Source of the DNA: Epiperipatus broadwayi
Lineage: Eukaryota > Onychophora > Udeonychophora > Euonychophora > Peripatidae
NCBI GenBank assembly: GCA_028023455.1
Contig: JAQFVV010013315.1
Coordinates: forward strand, 1-64,000
DNA length: 64,000 nt
Direction of reading: 5' to 3'
Shown: positions 62,065 to 64,000 of the stretch, in pieces
Layout: the number at the start of each line of letters is the position of its first letter
Position numbering within the stretch: position 1 is the stretch's first letter
The notes under the pieces: model-generated
What the model saw: the letters and a program-made list of their open reading frames with translations, nothing else
Told to the model about the DNA's origin: nothing
The model's database searches: none
Program-made: the position numbers and the translations under genes

Positions 62065-62750
62065 GTATATTTTTGTTGTTGTTGTTTATTTTAAAATCTT
62101 CATTTAAATTTATATTACATAAATTAAAATGACTGTATGAAACTTTAAAAAAAAATAGTCACTTTTAGATTTTATGTTTATATATACATACATTCATATA
62201 AAAAAATGCACTTAGTTTAGTAGTTTAATTTTTATGTTTGTTTTTTATTCTTGTTTTTAAAAGTACAGATTTTAAAGTAATTTGATTATTGTGGGTACAT
62301 TTTAAATTGTACTTTTAGTCGGTCTTTTTAAAAATTAGCATTGCGATTATATAAAAAAAATAATGATTTAATATTCAAACACTTTGTGTCATGATTTTTA
62401 AACTTTGCATTGGGCGTATTTCATTTATTAAATTTAAAAAAATTGTTTTTAATATAAGTTTAAAAGATAAAAATGGGAGATGGATCGATAGGGTTGAATA
62501 AAATTTTTGTTAAATTATTTCTTTTAATTTTTAATTCTAACTGCGCTTAACAGAAATGTGATGAATGGTATACTGTATTGTGTTCATGTGAAATAAATAT
62601 TTAAATTATTTCTAATAATTACATTGTGGTGGGGGGGGGTACAAAAAGTTATATTTCATTATATAGCACCAATATAAAATGGCAGTGAGATCATGATCTA
62701 CTCCTAGATTTATAAAATATGCATGTTCCCAATCAATTATAATGTCTGTA
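62065..62750. other. AT-rich stretch with G-run
   Basis: Nine G at 62631-62639; otherwise nothing recognised. Confidence 0.5.
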
Positions 62751-62905
62751 TTCATTTCAGCATTTTATGAAAAAAATGAATGTTTTTATTGCTCTGGTGG
62801 AGTCCGCATGATGCTTGAGTATTAGAAGTACAGAATTGGGGGTCTATCCATGGTTTTACGCCCCATGTCCACCACATCATTGTGCTAAGCTATACGGAGA
62901 TTTGT
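62751..62905 (+). pseudogene. BIR-like (IAP family) exon fragment, frameshifted
   Basis: After a splice-acceptor-like 'ttcatttcag' ending at 62760, one frame reads FYEKNECFYCSGGVR. After a one-base shift it reads SIRSTELGVYPW and then HHCAKLYGDL. The baculoviral IAP repeat has the order C-x2-C-x-GG-L-R-x-W-E-x-G-D-D-P-W, then H, then C. The CFYCxGG, LRSxExGxxPW and HCAxL parts are matched, but the zinc-binding His is not in place, about six residues are extra, and there are a stop and a frameshift. This suggests a dead copy of an IAP-type exon. The match is by residue pattern only. Confidence 0.35.
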
Positions 62906-64000
62906 TTTATCTTTGGATAGTAGTATTTCCATTTTCATTGTTTTTCTATCGGGAATCAGAAAAATCTTACTTTCAGAAAAAATTATCTGCTTGTGGCAGT
63001 ATTATTAGCGATTAAATCAGTAAAAGCAGATCTATTTTGAATTTGAAATTTAATATTTCAACGATCAGGAATATAATAAAAATTTCTAATACACTTGAAC
63101 TGGATTTAATAACTACAGAATTGTTCTTTACTTTTTTATTTAAGTAAAATTATATTGACAGCTGAAAAACCTTCTTTATTTCTTTACCTCAATTATTTAG
63201 TTTGTATATTTGAAACAGCTTTGTATAGTCTACTACTGAACAAAAATCTTTTCAGTGTTCTTTGGCAGAGAAAAAGTAAGGGAAAAGATATATATTATTT
63301 ACCTGATTAGTGAGAGATTTTGTTTCTTTATAACCATCCATGTAATAATAGATATCACTTACTGATCAAGAAATGGATGTCTATTTGGGTTGGGTCTGTT
63401 GTGACTTCTGAAAAAGTTTTTAAATTTTACCCAACTTTGAATCCTTGACTGTAATATTGTTGATCAATAAAGAAATCAAACATCCTGAAGTCTTTAGTCA
63501 GGTATATGTCTAAAATAAATCCTTTATATACTATTTCATTTCAGCAAATTATTGTATACTTGAGTAATCCATAGATCCTAGATGATAAAGTTTAATTAAA
63601 CCCCTTCTATTTATCACTCTGGAATAATTTTTTGCTTATGGTCTTCATTAGTGAGGATTTTTAGATTATTATATGATTTTTTTTTGTTTTAATGTATGTG
63701 TATGTATAAAGAAATTTTCTCTTCATGAATATCTACTTATTTAACAATACTCAGATTCATTATTTTAACTATATATATTTTTTATTTTTTAACATAGGAA
63801 AGAAATATAAACATTTTCATAGGAAACATTATAATGTAGATTCAAGAAGGACATTCAAATTATTTGGAAAGAGATATTGTTTTGGTTTACTTAGAGTTTT
63901 CCTACTATTAATTGATAAATGGATTTTTAGAAAGTAACGATCTCATGTTAACATAGATTGTGGCACTATGCTTACTGTTAAAGTAAAAATTATAATTACA
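62906..64000. other. AT-rich stretch to window end
   Basis: A decayed F2-like core may lie at about 63625-63660 on the minus strand ('tcctcactaatgaagaccat'). The frame at 63725-63937 is Lys/Tyr/Phe-rich and unrecognised. Confidence 0.45.

Noticed and set aside
63625-63660. Minus-strand 'tcctcactaatgaagaccat' resembling the F2 core
   Set aside because: The core box is mutated, GAAA is replaced by an A-run and the 3' stem strand is missing; only a possible old relic.

Overview
This is a very AT-rich eukaryotic window with no recognisable intact protein-coding gene, no tRNA or rRNA gene and no bacterial-style organisation. Everything that can be identified is repeat-derived: remnants of non-LTR retrotransposons (RTE-like and other LINEs), tRNA-derived SINEs, foldback elements, a hAT-type MITE, a probable LTR-retroelement relic and a possible Penelope-like fragment. 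This combination points to an invertebrate animal genome. A lophotrochozoan would fit, but the sequence alone does not fix the phylum.

Layout. 1.2-1.9 kb: foldback element of family F3. 2.9-3.2 kb: LINE C-terminus with a CCHC knuckle. 4.7 kb: small inverted-repeat element holding a complete hammerhead-ribozyme fold. 6.7 kb: F3 copy. 10.6-14.4 kb: cluster of family F2 in direct and inverted copies, several with hammerhead cores. 20.1 kb: tRNA-SINE. 21.7-24.2 kb: two decayed LINEs, one interrupted by an F3 copy. 28.1 and 29.1 kb: short foldbacks. 30.3 kb: SINE. 31.5-34.6 kb: decayed RTE-like LINE on the minus strand, interrupted by two SINEs and by palindrome family F1. 36.9 kb: F3. 37.5 kb: hAT-like MITE with a perfect 8-bp target duplication. 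42.8-45.2 kb: another decayed LINE with an exon-like stretch between its halves. 46.1 and 46.5 kb: two isolated hammerhead-like motifs. 47.3 and 50.1 kb: SINEs. 48.8 kb: F3 foldback. 50.8 kb: retroposon with a 16-bp target duplication. 53.7-58.7 kb: two long direct repeats resembling LTRs. 62.8 kb: a broken BIR-like coding fragment.

The main observation is that three repeat groups here carry the layout CTGANGA - hairpin - GAAA. In two of them (F2-like and F3) the flanks also complete a minimal type I hammerhead: stem I strands pair across the core, stem III is reduced to 1-2 base pairs, and a UH cleavage site lies where expected. Base changes in stems I and II compensate between copies. This is the architecture of retrozymes and of hammerheads in Penelope-like elements. 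The second observation is a very short SINE, about 95-105 bp, that is almost nothing but a tRNA-like body plus a short tail and poly(A), present in six copies with target duplications. All folds and alignments were made by eye.
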